A stretch of 64,000 bases of DNA from JAKOUY01 sp037045185 (GTDB taxonomy: Bacteria; Actinomycetota; Acidimicrobiia; Acidimicrobiales; Ilumatobacteraceae), in assembly GCA_037045185.1 (NCBI GenBank), contig JBAOHQ010000004.1:987932-1051931 (forward strand), read 5' to 3'. Every line of letters starts with the position of its first letter. The first letter of the stretch is position 1. Positions 36,485 through 45,328 of this stretch are shown here, one piece after another. Position numbers and translations under genes: made by a program. Below the pieces are notes generated by a model. It had not been told where the DNA came from. It saw nothing but the letters and a program-made list of their open reading frames with translations, and ran no database searches.

Positions 36485-38473
36485 ATGACCACCGACACGC
36501 CGCGCACCGTCTTGAACGATCGTTACGAGATCACGTCGCGCCTGGGCCGCGGCGGGATGGCCGACGTGTTCCTGGCCACGGACCTGCTGCTCAACCGTCC
36601 GGTGGCCATCAAGGCGTTGTTCCCCGAGTTCGCTACCGACCCGAACTTCGTCGAGCGCTTCCGCCGCGAGGCCCAGTCGGCGGCCAACCTGAACCACCCG
36701 AACATCGTCAGCGTGTACGACTGGGGCACCTACCAGAACACGTACTTCATGGCGATGGAGTACGTGGAGGGCCAGACCCTGGCCGACATGCTGCGAAGCA
36801 CGGGCCATCTCACCGCCCGGCAGAGCTCGGAGATCGCCAGCGAGGTGGCTGCGGCGCTGGCCTTCGCCCACCGCAACGGCGTGGTCCACCGTGACATCAA
36901 GCCGGCCAACATCCTGATCGGCAACGGTGGCCAGGTGAAGGTGGCCGACTTCGGCATCGCCCGGGCGATGAACGCCCCCGTGGAAGCCGGCCTCACCCAG
37001 GCCGGCGCCGTGATGGGGACGGCCACCTACTTCTCGCCCGAGCAGGCCCAGGGCGCCCAACCCGATCCGCGCAGCGACCTGTACTCGCTGGGCGTCGTGA
37101 TGTACGAGATGGTGGCCGGTGCGCCGCCGTTCAGCGGGGCCAATCCCGTGGCCGTGGCCTACAAGCAGGTCCACGACACCCCGCGCCCGCTGAACCAGAT
37201 CGTCGTCGACATCCCCCGGGCGTACGAGGCGATGGTGGCCCGCCTGTTGGCCAAGAACCCCGACGTGCGCTACGCCAACGCCGAAGCGCTGCGTGACGAC
37301 CTGGCCCGGTTCCGCCGCGGCGAGCCCGTGCAGGCCCTGGCAACGGCCCGCGCCGCGGCCACCTCCACCTCTACCGTTCCGCTGTCCCGGGTCGACCCGA
37401 ACTCCACGGCGGCGATGCGCCAGGCGCCCACTGCCACGATGCCCCGCAGTGATGCCACCCGGGTCATGGCGCCCGTCGACCAGGGCATGCCGCCACGGCG
37501 GCGCGGTGCCGGTGTCTACGGCGTGCTGGCCTTCCTGGCGCTGGTGGCCCTCGGGGTGGGTGGCGTGTTCCTGTACAAGGCGCTGTCGGAAAACACCCTG
37601 CCGAAGACCTTCGCCATGCCCAGCGTGGTGGGCAAGCAGCGGGCCGAGGCCACGTCGGAGCTGGAACAGGCCGGGCTGGTGGTCAACCCGATCGCCGAGA
37701 CCGCCAAGGACCCGAACCGCCAGGGCCAGGTGACCAAGACCGACCCGCCCAACGGCGCAACGGTCACCCGTGGCCAGACCATCGACCTGTACTTCTTCCC
37801 CAACCTGTCCACGGTGAAGGTGCCCGACGTGCGCGGCAAGTCGATCAGCCAGGCCCAGAAGCTGCTGACCAAGGCCGGCCTGACGGTGAAGCCCAAGGCG
37901 ATCGGTGAGGCCAGCACGAAGTTCGACGACGGGCAGGTCACCCGCACCGACCCGAAGACCAACACCCAGGTCGACGAGGGCACGCCGGTGCAGCTGTTCG
38001 TGGCCACTACCCAGCTCGTGCAGATCCCCAACGTGGCCAACCGCAGCAAGGCCGACGCCACGGCGATCCTCAGCGGCGAGCCGTTGAACCTGACCGTGGC
38101 GTCGAAGAAGGTCAAGGACCCGAACGTCCCGGCGGGCGTGGTCATCTCCACGGACCCGCCGGCGGGGACGAACGTGGCCCAGGGCAGCAAGGTGACGCTG
38201 CTGATCTCCGACGGCAAACCCGACGTCGAGGTGCCGAACCTGGCCGGCGACACCCAGTCCGAGGCCGAGGCCGAGCTGGGCGCGGTGGGGCTGAAGATCA
38301 AGGTCGAGTTCCAGAGCGTGCCCGCCAGTGACCGTGACATCGGCAAGGTCATCGACCAGAACCCGGCCAAGGGCACGTCGGTGCCGGCCGGCTCGACGGT
38401 GGTGGTCACCATCGCCAAGGCGGTGGGCAGCACGACGTCCAGCTCGGCGCCGGGAACGTCGCCGGGTTCCTGA
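36485..38473 (+). CDS. pknB: PknB, PASTA-domain Ser/Thr kinase
   Basis: 662 residues. The kinase domain (about 10-275) has GRGGMADVFLA, VAIKALFPE (catalytic Lys), VVHRDIKPANIL, VADFGIARAM and YSLGVVMYEMVAG. A juxtamembrane linker leads to one membrane helix (GVLAFLALVALGVGGVFLYK, about 343-362) and four extracellular PASTA repeats (about 375-650; VVGKQRAEATSEL, VRGKSISQAQKLL, VANRSKADATAIL, LAGDTQSEAEAEL) that sense muropeptide/lipid II. 78 bp separate it from pbpA; a TTGACC at 36434 could be part of its own promoter. Ends in a Ser/Thr-rich tail. Confidence 0.95.
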   Translation: MTTDTPRTVLNDRYEITSRLGRGGMADVFLATDLLLNRPVAIKALFPEFATDPNFVERFRREAQSAANLNHPNIVSVYDWGTYQNTYFMAMEYVEGQTLADMLRSTGHLTARQSSEIASEVAAALAFAHRNGVVHRDIKPANILIGNGGQVKVADFGIARAMNAPVEAGLTQAGAVMGTATYFSPEQAQGAQPDPRSDLYSLGVVMYEMVAGAPPFSGANPVAVAYKQVHDTPRPLNQIVVDIPRAYEAMVARLLAKNPDVRYANAEALRDDLARFRRGEPVQALATARAAATSTSTVPLSRVDPNSTAAMRQAPTATMPRSDATRVMAPVDQGMPPRRRGAGVYGVLAFLALVALGVGGVFLYKALSENTLPKTFAMPSVVGKQRAEATSELEQAGLVVNPIAETAKDPNRQGQVTKTDPPNGATVTRGQTIDLYFFPNLSTVKVPDVRGKSISQAQKLLTKAGLTVKPKAIGEASTKFDDGQVTRTDPKTNTQVDEGTPVQLFVATTQLVQIPNVANRSKADATAILSGEPLNLTVASKKVKDPNVPAGVVISTDPPAGTNVAQGSKVTLLISDGKPDVEVPNLAGDTQSEAEAELGAVGLKIKVEFQSVPASDRDIGKVIDQNPAKGTSVPAGSTVVVTIAKAVGSTTSSSAPGTSPGS

Positions 38474-38500
38474 GCCCGGCCGGCCCTGCCCGGCGCGCCG

Positions 38501-39076
38501 TTACGCGCAGCGGGCCAGGAAGTTGCCCACCAAGGTGTGGCCGGCTTCGGTCAGGATGCTCTCCGGGTGGAACTGCACGCCCTCCACGGGCAGGGAGCGG
38601 TGCTGCACGCCCATCACGATCCCGTCGGCGGTGGCCGTGACGTGCAGGCAGTCGGGCACGGTGTCCGGGTCCAGCACCAGGCTGTGGTAGCGGGTGGCCG
38701 TCAGCGGTGACGGCACCCCGGCGAACACCCCCTCACCGTGGTGGCTCACGGGTGACGTCTTGCCGTGCATCAACGCCGGGGCACGCACCACGCTGGCGCC
38801 GTACACGTGGCCGATGGCCTGATGCCCGAGGCACACGCCGAACACGGGCGTGCCGCGTCCGGCAAAGGCCGGGATGGCCGCGCACAGGATCCCGGCGTCC
38901 TCCGGGCGGCCGGGACCGGGGGAGAGCAGGACCCCGTCGGGGTCCATGCCCACCGCCTCGTCCACGGTGAGCTGATCGTTGCGCACCACCACCGGCTCGG
39001 CGCCCAGCTCGCCCAGGTACTGCACCAGGTTGTAGACGAAACTGTCGTAGCTGTCGATCACCAGGATGCGCGGCAC
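38501..39076 (-). CDS. trpG: Class I glutamine amidotransferase (TrpG/PabA)
   Basis: 191 residues. Catalytic Cys in GVCLGHQAIGHVYG, His-Glu in VEGVQFHPESILTE, oxyanion strand in LLSPGPGRPEDAG. It supplies ammonia from glutamine to anthranilate or aminodeoxychorismate synthase. No partner subunit is nearby; the same gene sits beside pknB in many actinobacteria. Convergent with pknB (27 bp between stops) and divergent from crgA. Confidence 0.9.
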   Translation of the reverse strand: MPRILVIDSYDSFVYNLVQYLGELGAEPVVVRNDQLTVDEAVGMDPDGVLLSPGPGRPEDAGILCAAIPAFAGRGTPVFGVCLGHQAIGHVYGASVVRAPALMHGKTSPVSHHGEGVFAGVPSPLTATRYHSLVLDPDTVPDCLHVTATADGIVMGVQHRSLPVEGVQFHPESILTEAGHTLVGNFLARCA

Positions 39077-39142
39077 CGAGACAGCCTGGCCGAACGGCGC
39101 ACACCGTGTCGAACCCCATTCGGACGCCTACACTCGACCGAC

Positions 39143-39505
39143 GTGGCTCCACCTAAGCGAAAGACCACCGGCGGGCGCGTCACGCCGAAGGGCACCCAGC
39201 CGGGTCAGTTCACCACGGCCCACCGCGAGTCATCGCTGGCCAGCCGGCCCACCACCGGCCGCTCCGAGCACGACGCCGCGCACTCGGCGTCGGGCATCGC
39301 CGCCTCCACCCGGTACACGCCGCCGACGCCGAAGGACGTCTACGAGAGCCCCACTTGGGTGCCCATCCTGATGGGCGTGCTGCTGGCGCTCGGCGTGCTG
39401 GTCATCCTGCTGCGCTACATCGTCTGGCCGGATTCCAACTGGCCGGTGCTGATCGGCCTGGGCTGCATGCTCGGGGGCCTGTTCACCGCCACCAAGTGGC
39501 ACTGA
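39143..39505 (+). CDS. crgA: CrgA, cell-division membrane protein
   Basis: 120 residues from GTG 39143; a TACACT box ends 8 nt before the start, suggesting a leaderless transcript. A basic, disordered N-terminus precedes two membrane helices (VPILMGVLLALGVLVILLRY and WPVLIGLGCMLGGLF) joined by VWPDSNW, the CrgA pattern. CrgA recruits PBPs and other divisome proteins at FtsZ rings. Longer N-terminal tail than many CrgA proteins. Confidence 0.88.
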   Translation: MAPPKRKTTGGRVTPKGTQPGQFTTAHRESSLASRPTTGRSEHDAAHSASGIAASTRYTPPTPKDVYESPTWVPILMGVLLALGVLVILLRYIVWPDSNWPVLIGLGCMLGGLFTATKWH

Positions 39506-39571
39506 ACGAACTTACACCGATGTAGTTCTCCCCTGGTTGTCCACAGAACTGGGGATAACCGCCGGTCGCGG

Positions 39572-39838
39572 TCACTCGAACAGCGGGGCGACGATGTCCA
39601 TGTCCTCGAGACAGTGCCGGGGTGGCGGTGGATCCTCGTCCGGGGCCGTCAACGTCTTGATTTCCAGCCCGCACACGCTGCAGCGGTAGCGGACCGAGAC
39701 CTTGCGCATCTCGCCGGCTGGTGGCGGTTCGGGCATCGGCGTGGTCAGGCTGCGGATCAGGGCGATCCCGGTTTTCCACAGCACGTAGCCGCCGACCACC
39801 CCAGCGGCCACCCACAGGATCGTCGACAGCGCCGGCAC
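39572..39838 (-). CDS. Small membrane protein with zinc-ribbon-like tail
   Basis: 88 residues: one N-terminal helix (LSTILWVAAGVVGGYVLWKT), then a cytosolic tail with YRCSVCGLEIK and, 17 residues on, RHCLEDM, so a CxxC...HC cluster that could bind zinc. Family not recognised. Downstream of the thiolase (24-bp gap) on the same strand. Confidence 0.6.
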   Translation of the reverse strand: MPALSTILWVAAGVVGGYVLWKTGIALIRSLTTPMPEPPPAGEMRKVSVRYRCSVCGLEIKTLTAPDEDPPPPRHCLEDMDIVAPLFE

Positions 39839-39862
39839 GGGGCCAGCGTACCCAGTGCGCTG

Positions 39863-41032
39863 TCAGGCGAGCCGTTCGATGATGGTGGCGTTGGCCATGC
39901 CGCCGCCCTCGCACATCGTCTGCAACCCGAAGCGGCCGCCGGTGCGCTCCAGTTCGTGCAGCAGCGTGGTCATCAGCCGGGCGCCGCTGCAGCCCAGCGG
40001 GTGCCCGAGGGCGATGGCCCCACCGTTGGGGTTCACCGTCTCGGGGTCGGGGCGCAGTTCCTGCTGCCAGGCCAGCACGACCGAGGCGAAGGCCTCGTTG
40101 ATCTCGGTCACGTCGATGTCGTCGATGGTCAGCCCGGCTCGCTCGAGCACCTTGCGGGTCGCCGGGATCGGCGCACTGAGCATCATCCGCGGGTTGTCTC
40201 CGGCCAGGGCGAACTGCACGAATCGGGCCCGCGGTGTCAGCCCCAACTCGATGGCCTTGCGCTCGCTCATGATCAGCAGGGCCGCGGACCCGTCGGTGAT
40301 CTGCGACGAGTTGCCCGCCGTGACCCGGCCGCCGTCCTCGGCGGTTCGGAACGCCGGCTGCAGCGCAGCCAGTGATTCCATGGTGGTGGCACGCAGCCCT
40401 TCGTCCACCGTGACCGGTCCGCCAGCGGCGCCGGTGACCGGGTGGATCTCGCGCTCGAAGCGGCCCTCGGCCGTGGCCCGGGTGGCGCGCACCTGGGACT
40501 GCAGGCCGAAGGCGTCGAGGTCCTCGCGGGTGAGGCCCCAGGCGTCGGCGATCAGTTCGGCGGAGATCCCCTGGGGAACGAGGCCACCCTCGGAGGCGTA
40601 GCGGGCGCCGAGCCGCGGCCCGAACGGGAAACCGAACTTGCCGTCCAGCATCGAGGCGCCCATCGGGACGCGGGTCATCACCTCGACCCCGGCGGCGACG
40701 ACGACATCGTAGGCCCCGGCCATCACGCCCTGGGCGGCGAAGTGGGCGGCCTGCTGGCTGGACCCGCACTGACGGTCGATGGTGGTGGACGGCACGGTCT
40801 CGGGCCACCCGGCGGCGAGCACGGCGTTGCGCCCCACGTTCACGGCCTGCTCGCCCACCTGCATCACACATCCCATGATCACGTCGTCGATCAGGCCGGG
40901 GTCCACGCCCGCCCGCTCGACCACGGCGTTCAAGGTTTCGGCGGCAAGGTCCACCGGGTGCCAGTCCTTCAGCATCCCGTTGCGGCGGCCGAGGGGTGTT
41001 CGCACCGCCTCGACGATGACTGCGGTCTCCAT
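39863..41032 (-). CDS. Thiolase (acetyl-CoA acyltransferase)
   Basis: 389 residues. Active-site Cys in TIDRQCGSSQQAAHFAAQGV (the usual N-terminal nucleophile region), His in NPNGGAIALGHPLGCSGARL and the C-terminal Cys position in TMCEGGGMANATI. Cleaves 3-ketoacyl-CoA in beta-oxidation or condenses acetyl-CoA. Divergent from the acyl-CoA synthetase 83 bp away, consistent with joint use in fatty-acid metabolism. Confidence 0.92.
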   Translation of the reverse strand: METAVIVEAVRTPLGRRNGMLKDWHPVDLAAETLNAVVERAGVDPGLIDDVIMGCVMQVGEQAVNVGRNAVLAAGWPETVPSTTIDRQCGSSQQAAHFAAQGVMAGAYDVVVAAGVEVMTRVPMGASMLDGKFGFPFGPRLGARYASEGGLVPQGISAELIADAWGLTREDLDAFGLQSQVRATRATAEGRFEREIHPVTGAAGGPVTVDEGLRATTMESLAALQPAFRTAEDGGRVTAGNSSQITDGSAALLIMSERKAIELGLTPRARFVQFALAGDNPRMMLSAPIPATRKVLERAGLTIDDIDVTEINEAFASVVLAWQQELRPDPETVNPNGGAIALGHPLGCSGARLMTTLLHELERTGGRFGLQTMCEGGGMANATIIERLA

Positions 41033-41115
41033 GGGCAGAGTCTGCTGTGCGGCGAGTTCTCATTCGCAATCCGGCCGGTGTCCTCGCCGGTGGATCTGCG
41101 CGAGAATCCCAGCCC

Positions 41116-42927
41116 ATGAGCACCGAGACCACCACCGAGATCAACCACCTCGTCGCCGGGCAGACGGCGCCCAAGCTGTTCCTTCGGACGGTCGCCGAGC
41201 ACGGGGACTTGGTGGCGGTGCGGTCGATGAACGGCGACGGCTGGAACGAATGGTCATACCGTGACCTCGCCGCCAAGGTGGCCCAGGCCGCCGCCGGTCT
41301 GCGGGCCCTTGGCGTGGGCCCCGGCCAGCGCGTGCTCCTGATGATGCGCAACCGGCCTGACTTCCACTGGTTGGACATCGCCGCTCAGTTCCTGCGGGCG
41401 ACTCCGGTGTCCATCTACAACTCATCGTCGCCCGAGGAGATCCAGTACCTGGCCGACCATGCCGAAGCCCAGGTGGCCATCGTCGAGGACGAGAGCTTCC
41501 TGGCCAAGGTCATGGCGGCGCGCCCGCACCTGCCGCGCCTGGCGACGGTGCTGTCCATCGACGAGCCCGCCGCCGGGTACGGACCCTCGACGGCCGAACC
41601 CGTCGAGGACCTGTACTCGCACGGCTCGCTCGATCTGGACGAACTGGCCGAAGCCACCGACCCCGAGGACGTGGCCACGCTGATCTACACCAGTGGCACC
41701 ACCGGGCCGCCCAAGGGCGTGATGATCAACCAGTACAACGTGGTGTTCACCGTGGAGTCGCTGAAGCGATCCATCGACCACCCGTACTACGCCGGGCTAC
41801 GCACCGTGAGCTACCTGCCGATGGCCCACATCGCCGAGCGGATGATGGGCCTGTACCAGCCGATGCTGCTGGGCTACGCCGTGCACTGCTGCCCGGAGGT
41901 CAACCAGCTCAGCAAGTACCTGGTGGCCGCCAAGCCGCAGGTGTTGTTCGGCGTGCCGCGCGTGTGGGAGAAGATCTACAACTCGGTGAACGCCGCGCTG
42001 TCGATGGATCCCGACCGGCAGCAGAAGTTCAACGAGGCGGTCGACGCCGCGCTGACGATCAAGCAGGCCGAGCGTGACGGTGTTGCCACGGGTGAGCAGG
42101 CCGAGACCTGGGCGTTCCTCGACGCGGTCGCCTTCAAAGCGGTGCGCACACTGGTCGGGCTGGACGAGTTGCTGTATGGCGTCACCGGCGCGGCCCCGAT
42201 CCAGCGGGTGGTGCTCGAGTGGTTCAACGCCGTCGGCGTGCCGCTGTCGGAGATCTACGGGATGAGCGAGTCCTCCGGCCCGATGACGTGGAGCCCGAAC
42301 GCCCAGCGGCCCGGCACCGTCGGCCAGGCGATCCCGGGCGTCGAGGTGAAGATCGCCGACGACGGCGAGATCGTCTGCCGCGGCGGTGTGGTCTTCCAGG
42401 GCTACCTCAAGCAGCCCGACAAGACCGCCGAGACCGTCATCGACGGCTGGCTGCACAGTGGCGACATCGGCGAGGTCGACCAGGACGGATACTTCCGCAT
42501 CGTCGACCGCAAGAAGGAACTGATCATCACCTCGGGCGGCAAGAACATCAGCCCGGCCAACCTGGAGTCGGCGCTGCGCTCGATCCCGCTGATCGGCCAG
42601 GCCGCGGCGATCGGCGACAACCGCAAGTTCTGCACGGCGATCCTGGTGCTCGACCCTGAGGCGGCAACGGCGTGGGCCAACCAGCACGGCCTGGCAGGTA
42701 CCCCGCTGGCAGACCTGGCGGCCAACCCCGATGTGCTCGCCGCCGTGGACGCCGGTGTGGCCGAGGTCAACCAGCAGTTCGCCAACGTCGAGCAGATCAA
42801 GAAGTTCGTGCTGGTGGGCGAGGAGTGGCTCCCCGACAGCGACGTGCTGACGCCTACCTCCAAGCTCAAGCGCCGCGGCGTCAACGCCCGCTACGCCGCC
42901 GAGATCGAGGCCATGTACGCCGACTGA
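41116..42927 (+). CDS. Long-chain acyl-CoA synthetase (AMP-forming)
   Basis: 603 residues from ATG 41116. AMP-binding motifs: IYTSGTTGPPKGVMI (P-loop), YLPMAHIAERM, EIYGMSESSGPMTWSPN, GWLHSGDIGEVDQDGYFRIV and DRKKELIITSGGKNISPANL, the bacterial FadD15/LACS type. Activates fatty acids to acyl-CoA through an acyl-adenylate. Likely cytosolic face of the membrane. Confidence 0.93.
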   Translation: MSTETTTEINHLVAGQTAPKLFLRTVAEHGDLVAVRSMNGDGWNEWSYRDLAAKVAQAAAGLRALGVGPGQRVLLMMRNRPDFHWLDIAAQFLRATPVSIYNSSSPEEIQYLADHAEAQVAIVEDESFLAKVMAARPHLPRLATVLSIDEPAAGYGPSTAEPVEDLYSHGSLDLDELAEATDPEDVATLIYTSGTTGPPKGVMINQYNVVFTVESLKRSIDHPYYAGLRTVSYLPMAHIAERMMGLYQPMLLGYAVHCCPEVNQLSKYLVAAKPQVLFGVPRVWEKIYNSVNAALSMDPDRQQKFNEAVDAALTIKQAERDGVATGEQAETWAFLDAVAFKAVRTLVGLDELLYGVTGAAPIQRVVLEWFNAVGVPLSEIYGMSESSGPMTWSPNAQRPGTVGQAIPGVEVKIADDGEIVCRGGVVFQGYLKQPDKTAETVIDGWLHSGDIGEVDQDGYFRIVDRKKELIITSGGKNISPANLESALRSIPLIGQAAAIGDNRKFCTAILVLDPEAATAWANQHGLAGTPLADLAANPDVLAAVDAGVAEVNQQFANVEQIKKFVLVGEEWLPDSDVLTPTSKLKRRGVNARYAAEIEAMYAD

Positions 42928-42959
42928 CGACTGACACCCCTCCCGCCCCGCCCCCACCG

Positions 42960-43004
42960 TTTGTTCACTCACACTCCAGCCGGACTGGAGATCAGGTGAA
43001 CAAA
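42960..43004. repeat. Intergenic hairpin repeat, copy 1 (convergent gene ends)
   Basis: Nested inverted repeats: outer TTTGTTCAC / GTGAACAAA (42960-42968, 42996-43004) and inner CTCCAG / CTGGAG (42974-42979, 42985-42990). Between the stops of the acyl-CoA synthetase and the aquaporin, after a C/G-only tract. A related hairpin occurs at 48897-48938. Probably a bidirectional terminator. Confidence 0.7.
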
Positions 43005-43006
43005 GG

Positions 43007-43789
43007 TCAGTCGATCGCCTGGTCGATCTCGGCCGCGGCGTCACGCACCGCGGCGGCGCCGGGCACCTCCACCAGCAGGGTGTCCTCCAGGCGGGTCTCG
43101 TCGATGACCAGCCAGGCGACCACCCCGATGATCGCCCCGACCAGCGGGAACAGGATGAACACCCAGATCTGGCCGAGGGCGTTGGGGTCGGTGTCGGCGA
43201 ACACCGCCGCGCCCAGGCTGCGCGCCGGGTTCATCGACCCGCCGTCGATGGCGCCAGTGACCAGCCAGCCGAGCGCCAACGTGGCCCCGGCGACCACGCC
43301 CACCATGGAGGGGGCGAACCGGCGGTGGGCGGCGAACAGGTAGACCATCACCAGCAGGGCGGTGAAGATGACCTCCACGGTGATGACCGCGCCGACCCCG
43401 GAGAACAGGCGACCGTCGGCGACGCGGTCGTAACCGTTCGCCGCGAAGTTGCCACGCACGAACGGGTCACGGCCGTTGGCGATCCCGAGGATCATCGCCC
43501 CACCGGCGATGGCACCGACGACCTGGGCCACCCACGCGGTGATCGCCCAGCGCAGGTTGATCTTCTTGGCCACGAGCATGCCCAGCGTGACGGCCGGGTT
43601 GACGTGGGCGCCCGACGCAGGGCCGAGGAGGTACATCAGGATCATCAAGGTCAGCCCGCCACCGACGGCGACGGACGTCGGTGTTCCGCCGCCGAGGATG
43701 GCGACCCCCGGCCCGCCGAGCATCAGCACCGCGGTGCCGATGCCCTCCGCTGCAGCGATTCGCCCGTAGTTGTTCCCGTCCGTGGTCAT
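43007..43789 (-). CDS. MIP-family channel (aquaporin/glycerol facilitator)
   Basis: 260 residues, six membrane helices with both half-helix motifs: GAHVNPAVTLGML and GGSMNPARSLGAAVF. NPA Arg is present; the AVFADTD loop and compact length favour a water channel (AqpZ-like) over a glycerol facilitator. A hydrophilic acidic C-terminal tail of about 30 residues extends into the cytosol. Confidence 0.9.
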   Translation of the reverse strand: MTTDGNNYGRIAAAEGIGTAVLMLGGPGVAILGGGTPTSVAVGGGLTLMILMYLLGPASGAHVNPAVTLGMLVAKKINLRWAITAWVAQVVGAIAGGAMILGIANGRDPFVRGNFAANGYDRVADGRLFSGVGAVITVEVIFTALLVMVYLFAAHRRFAPSMVGVVAGATLALGWLVTGAIDGGSMNPARSLGAAVFADTDPNALGQIWVFILFPLVGAIIGVVAWLVIDETRLEDTLLVEVPGAAAVRDAAAEIDQAID

Positions 43790-43822
43790 GGCGACACCCT
43801 AATTGCGCTGTACGTTCGCTTC

Positions 43823-44635
43823 GTGGCCAAGTCACGAAGCACCACCATGTTGGTGACCACGGTGGACACCACGGGGCGCGCCGCGGCGCGCCGCCGACCC
43901 GACGAGGTCGTGGTCGAAGAGCCGCTCACCATCCAGCTCAACGACGTCACCGTGGCCACGACGATGCGCACGCCGGGCCATGACTTCGAGTTGGCGGTGG
44001 GGTTCTGCCACGCCGAGGGGCTGCTCGGCGGGGCCCCGGTCACCGCCGTGCGCTACTGCGCCGCGGCCCCGGCCAGCGCCACCGAGTTCAACGTGGTGAC
44101 CGTCACGGCCCCGGCGGCGCCGCCGCCCGCGCCGCGCCTGGGAACCACCACCAGCAGTTGCGGGTGGTGCGGCAGCGACGCCACCCTGGCCCTCGCCGGC
44201 CGCCTGGCGCCGATCCCCGGCGCCTCGGCGCCAGCCGTCGCCGTGCTGGCCGGCATCGCCGACGCGGTCCGCCCGCTGCAGGCCCTGTTCAGCGCCACCG
44301 GCGCGGTGCACGCCGCGGCCGCCTTCGCCGCAGACGGCCGGGTGCTGCTGGTGCGTGAGGACGTCGGCCGGCACAACGCCGTGGACAAGGTTGTCGGGCG
44401 GATGCTCCTTGACGGGCAGCTCCCGGCGGGCGCGCTCGGCCTGTTCGTCAGCGGGCGGGCCAGCTTCGAGCTGGTCGCCAAGGCCTGGGCCGCCGGGTTC
44501 GCCGCGATGGTCTCGGTCAGCGCGCCCACCGCCCTGGCGGTGGAGACCGCTCGCCGGGCGGGGTTGCTGCTGGCCGGGTTCGGGCGGGGCACGGCGCTGA
44601 ACGTCTATGCCCCCGAGCGCTTGCCTGCCTCGTAG
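43823..44635 (+). CDS. fdhD: FdhD, sulfur carrier for formate dehydrogenase
   Basis: 270 residues from GTG 43823 (ATG 43847 is an alternative). Key motifs: VEEPLTIQLNDVTVATTMRT, ELAVGFCHAEGLL, SSCGWCGS (the CxxC that carries persulfide), REDVGRHNAVDKVVG and LFVSGRASFELVAKA. Transfers sulfur from IscS to the Mo-bis-MGD cofactor of formate dehydrogenase. No formate dehydrogenase gene in the window. Confidence 0.92.
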   Translation: MAKSRSTTMLVTTVDTTGRAAARRRPDEVVVEEPLTIQLNDVTVATTMRTPGHDFELAVGFCHAEGLLGGAPVTAVRYCAAAPASATEFNVVTVTAPAAPPPAPRLGTTTSSCGWCGSDATLALAGRLAPIPGASAPAVAVLAGIADAVRPLQALFSATGAVHAAAAFAADGRVLLVREDVGRHNAVDKVVGRMLLDGQLPAGALGLFVSGRASFELVAKAWAAGFAAMVSVSAPTALAVETARRAGLLLAGFGRGTALNVYAPERLPAS

Positions 44636-44644
44636 CCTGAACGC

Positions 44645-45328
44645 ATGGTCAGTCCCATCGAACCGGCCGTCGGCAACGGCGTCATCCACCTGTTCTGCAA
44701 GCCCACGCTGGGCTACGAGCCCGAGAGCCTGGTCGCCGCGGTGCGCGCCGCCGAGGCCGCCGGTACGCAGGTGGTCACCGTCGCCCTGCTCGGCCACAAG
44801 GCGGATCTGGCGATCATGGCCATCGCCAAGGACCTCCGCCGGCTGCGTGCCCTGCAGACCGCGGTGCAGCGCGCCGGGCTAGACGTGGTGGACAGCTACG
44901 TCAGCCTCACCGAGGTCAGCGAATACGCCAAGGGCATGCCGGCCGAGCGCATCGAGGAGCGGATCAACCCACAGATCCCGCCGCGGCGCGTCGAGATGAA
45001 CTCGTGGTGCTTCTACCCGATGAGCAAGAAGCGCGAGGCCCACGCCAACTGGTTCACCCTGCCCTTCGACGACCGCAGCGAACTGATGCACGAGCACGGC
45101 GCCAGCGGCAGGGCCTTCGCCGGCCGGGTCGTGCAGTACGTCACCGGCAGCACGGGCCTGGACGACTACGAGTGGGGGGTCACCCTGTTCGCCGTCAACC
45201 CCGACGACCTCAAGGAGGTCGTGTACACGATGCGCTTCGATCGGGCCTCCAGCGAGTACGCCGAGTTCGGCCCATTCTACACCGGGATGGTCACCCCGGT
45301 TGAGCAGCTTGCCGGCTCGATCGGCTAG
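44645..45328 (+). CDS. hemQ: HemQ/ChdC coproheme decarboxylase
   Basis: 227 residues. The chlorite-dismutase fold of actinobacterial ChdC: NSWCFYPMSKKREAHANWFT (catalytic Tyr in FYPMSKKR), LPFDDRSELMHEHGASGR, VTGSTGLDDYEWGVTLFA and FDRASSEYAEFGPFYTG. Performs the last step of the coproporphyrin-dependent haem route, converting coproheme to haem b. 9 bp after fdhD, same strand. Its stop codon overlaps that of the convergent next gene. Confidence 0.93.
   Translation: MVSPIEPAVGNGVIHLFCKPTLGYEPESLVAAVRAAEAAGTQVVTVALLGHKADLAIMAIAKDLRRLRALQTAVQRAGLDVVDSYVSLTEVSEYAKGMPAERIEERINPQIPPRRVEMNSWCFYPMSKKREAHANWFTLPFDDRSELMHEHGASGRAFAGRVVQYVTGSTGLDDYEWGVTLFAVNPDDLKEVVYTMRFDRASSEYAEFGPFYTGMVTPVEQLAGSIG

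Noticed and set aside
42935..42958. C/G-only tract (CCCGCCCCGCCCCC) as a possible G-quadruplex
   Set aside because: Similar low-complexity tracts are common in GC-rich intergenic DNA; no evidence beyond composition.
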